Source of the DNA: Lethocerus indicus
Taxonomy: Eukaryota > Arthropoda > Insecta > Hemiptera > Belostomatidae
NCBI GenBank assembly: GCA_019843655.1
Contig: JACDQD010000103.1
Span: forward strand, 2,790,001 to 2,854,000
DNA: 64,000 nucleotides
Direction of reading: 5' to 3'
Under the pieces are notes generated by a model. That model was not told where the DNA came from. It did no database searches and was given only the letters and a program-made list of their open reading frames with translations. Positions 61,313-64,000 of this stretch are shown in pieces (the first letter of the stretch is position 1; the number at the start of each line of letters is the position of its first letter). A program made the translations under genes and the position numbers.

Positions 61313-62385
61313 CCTCCCGAGTTCATTGTCAAAACGCCGGCCCCTCTAATAAGCCGGAAAGGGAGTTAAACAATACCCCTTAAAATATAGCGCAATGTAA
61401 TTTTCTTTGAAATGCGAGATTAAATACAAAGAGAGCCGAAGTCTCTAAGTTCATAAGTTGAGATCCGGTATCAAATTAACTCCAGTTCAAGGAATCGGAA
61501 AGTTTACACTTTACAGTTTACAAGAGCAACTTCTCTCTGTAATCTAAAAACGGCCCTAAGCGAGTGAAATCGATTGGGCGGACAGATACCCCGCAAAAAT
61601 CCGCCCCCTTTACGAGGCGATCCTCCTATTTCCGCGTATTTTTCTTCGTGTTATTTACGACATCCGTCGTAACGACGGTCGGTGCTATTCTCTTGACTCT
61701 CCTCGATCAAACGTCCGTAGGAGAAATGAGCCTCGCGGGGGAAACGACCGGGCCCCGCCTCCTACGCACCGGTGGCCTTGCCACAACTTCTTACAGTCCG
61801 AGCGAAGTTTTTACTCTGGAATCGGAAGGCCGGTCCGATTCTGAAACTGTTCGGAAGGTCACCGCCGATAATCAATCGGGGCCACAGCTTTAAAACTTGC
61901 CGACGGTAGAAGAAATTTTTAGTAAAATTACTTGGCTATAACATCCCGAGACCGTTTGTGAATACTGTTATTTCAACTGGTCAAATAAACTGTGTACAAC
62001 ATGATAGTGTTGTTAAAATTAATAAAATTGAAAAAAAAAATAATCCCAATCGAAAAAACTCGAAAAAATGAACGAGCGCAAATTGGCTGTGGACAATTGC
62101 CTAGTAAAACAAAATATATGCTGGAATATACGCAATTTAAGCTGAGTTACCTAGTGCTTTTAGTATATTTTCTGTCCTGACAATTTATTGTGCCGAAATT
62201 CGTATACGAATTTATTTTATTTTGACAGGGGCCGTTATATTATTTAGTTTTCGAGAGGTAATCGAATTCGAGTGGCTTTCAACTCAGAAACCCTATTGAA
62301 CCGGATTACACGTACGTGATTTACTCAGCGTAACTCGACTCAATATAGTCTTGAGGTTTGTGAAGGGGGCAAGGTCTCTCAGTTA

Positions 62386-62412
62386 GTCTCTCTCTCTCTC
62401 TCTCTCTCTCTC
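62386..62412. repeat. (TC)n microsatellite
   Basis: About 13 TC units. Confidence 0.9.
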
Positions 62413-64000
62413 GGCCCACCGCCTCGCTTACCTTTCCCCTGCAAGTGGCCCAACAAACCAACCAACGCACTCAGCTGTACAGTCGAAAGTCTTATATATA
62501 CGCGTTTAAGTTATTTCCGGATGCACCGGCGAAATTGTATTCCACGAGCTGTCATCGTCAATAAGAGGCAAGCCTTGAATGCCTGGAGTGAGAGACTGCA
62601 GTTGTGAAATATTCAAATTTCAGCAAATGCAGACAAAAGAAAGATATTATCAATTATATTATGACGAAAAAATGTGTAATTCAAAGTATTTGTTCAGTCG
62701 ATATACATTCGTATCGAATAAATCAATGTTACCCTGGTTACGTGAAGATATTTGTATAGGAATGTTTCATTACAGTTAGCTCTTCCATTCTGTATGTTGG
62801 CATTAGTTAGAATACTGTATTTACACACGGACGGGCTATTGACCGAATATAAGGTTCCGCAAATATAATGGTTAACCGCAAGGGTTCGTCCATTGATTCC
62901 TATACCATAGGTCGATACGGATGATGAAACAGGCGACTAGTTGGAAAGAAGGAATTCATAACCTCAATTTCAAAATATTTTAAAAAACTACTTGGAAAAT
63001 ACAGTGACAGTATTTAACATACGTAATATTTTCGTGTATTCCTCACCCGCTGTTTACTTTGTAATTTACGTTTGTAAATGCAGGTTATGGGTAGATGTAT
63101 AAGGGGCACTACTATCAGTATCACAGTTGCAAGGATGAACCGCTGACTCGATTAGCGCTATAACTGCGACTGTTTGCGGGGTTGCATACTTGCAGTTAAT
63201 AAATTAACCGGAACGTTATATAAAATCATAAATCAGCGTGCAAAACTTTTGCTATCCCGAGGCCGACGCCGGGCCAGAGAAATTAATGATGGCGGTCGGC
63301 GGAAACTGTTTGTATTAATGACGGCCCAAGGGCTAGAATAAGGGATAATAAATAACGGATCAAAATTATAATAGGAATACATATATTAGTCATTCTGTTT
63401 AACATTAGCACACTTGTTGATAATAGCAAATATTGGGTTTGATTGAGGGCCTGTATTGATGTTAAATTGAAATTTAGTCCAGAAAACATAACCGAAAACA
63501 TTAATATTCCAGTGCGAGGGCATTTTTAATTTATATTCACGTAAACTGTTGTCGATGAAGCATCTTGTCGGCGCTATCTCGTGCCACCGATATTAACGGT
63601 ATCGCATGAGTGATGATCCGAACCTTTCTAGACCTCCTCATAAATATCGTGGATTAATTGAAATTGATTTCCCATTACGTGACATGTTACATCATATTAT
63701 TGGGGAATTTCGGATGGTTCCTCTGATCACAGTACGAAAGACGGTTAGACGGAAAGTTACGGCCTACGAATCTTGAAAATCTGTTGATGACGTGTCGATT
63801 GTGATTGAGAATTTGCCCGTTGATAACGACTGACAGTAACGGTCGTTAGTCATTGAACATTGACATTGAACATTGAAACCAATTATCGCCCTATTACAAA
63901 GATTACTGCATAAGTACAGAAAGTTTTAAGTTGAAAAAACATTCTGTCGATATTTTATTATTTAAACAAGTAATTCATTTGACATTGATGAAACAGTAGG

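Larger units (their letters stand above)
58716..64000. other. Non-coding, only microsatellites identified
   Basis: No exon I can support. A 109-codon frame at 61564-61893 has a hydrophobic stretch and GC-rich composition but no ATG at its start and no splice context; it is more likely accidental. CT-type tracts lie at 61295 and 62386. Confidence 0.45.

Noticed and set aside
61564..61893. 109-codon frame with a hydrophobic segment (VFFFVLFTTSVVTTVGAILL)
   Set aside because: No ATG at its start, no splice signals around it and no family resemblance; the hydrophobic run is from a T-rich stretch.

Overview
This is a window of an insect nuclear genome: spliced genes with GT-AG introns, AT-rich non-coding DNA, microsatellites, a jockey-type retrotransposon and a satellite family. 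The stoned locus with two stacked reading frames points to an insect; I cannot fix the order. The very low CpG content of one gene body suggests a species with germline gene-body DNA methylation, which is inference.

Layout. (1) 1-2314, minus: the N-terminal three exons of an unidentified Ser-rich protein running off the left edge; a CpG-rich block near 9.5-9.9 kb with a good minus-strand splice donor may be its promoter and 5' UTR exon. (2) 10.7-12.0 kb: a 70-bp satellite array joined to a retroelement-like tail. (3) 15.7-32.0 kb, minus: the stoned locus. STNA is a single uninterrupted 871-codon frame (31980-29365). After an 82-nt spacer without AUG comes STNB (start 29282), which runs through 13 coding exons to 19004 and ends in a stonin-homology and mu-homology domain. 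An AT-rich probable 3' UTR follows to about 15.73 kb. One STNB intron holds a 5'-truncated jockey-like element with a 13-bp target-site duplication. (4) 35.4-45.4 kb, plus: ZC3H14/Nab2, a polyadenosine-RNA-binding CCCH zinc-finger protein, reconstructed as 15 coding exons (793 aa), whose first intron appears to be GC-AG. It is divergent from stoned across about 3.4 kb. (5) 45.7-46.6 kb: a second satellite array, opposite orientation. (6) 48.9-52.0 kb: a jockey fragment and a 610-bp duplicated segment flanking the first coding exon (50496-50684, plus) of an unidentified secreted or membrane protein. (7) 57.8-58.7 kb: a third array with the same tail. The rest, including 58.7-64 kb, is non-coding DNA where I see only microsatellites and chance ORFs.

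How the parts relate. STNA and STNB are synaptic-vesicle endocytosis proteins: STNA carries seven DPF-type modules (adaptor binding), STNB carries NPF motifs (EH-domain binding) plus a mu-type domain that in the family binds synaptotagmin. Encoding both on one transcript would co-produce them. ZC3H14/Nab2 is a broadly expressed nuclear RNA-processing factor, unrelated in function to its neighbour. The most interesting signals are the two-cistron stoned arrangement with a nearly methionine-free upstream frame, the GC-AG intron and candidate alternative last exon of ZC3H14, the CpG contrast between neighbouring genes, and the mobile satellite family with a hammerhead-like tail motif.
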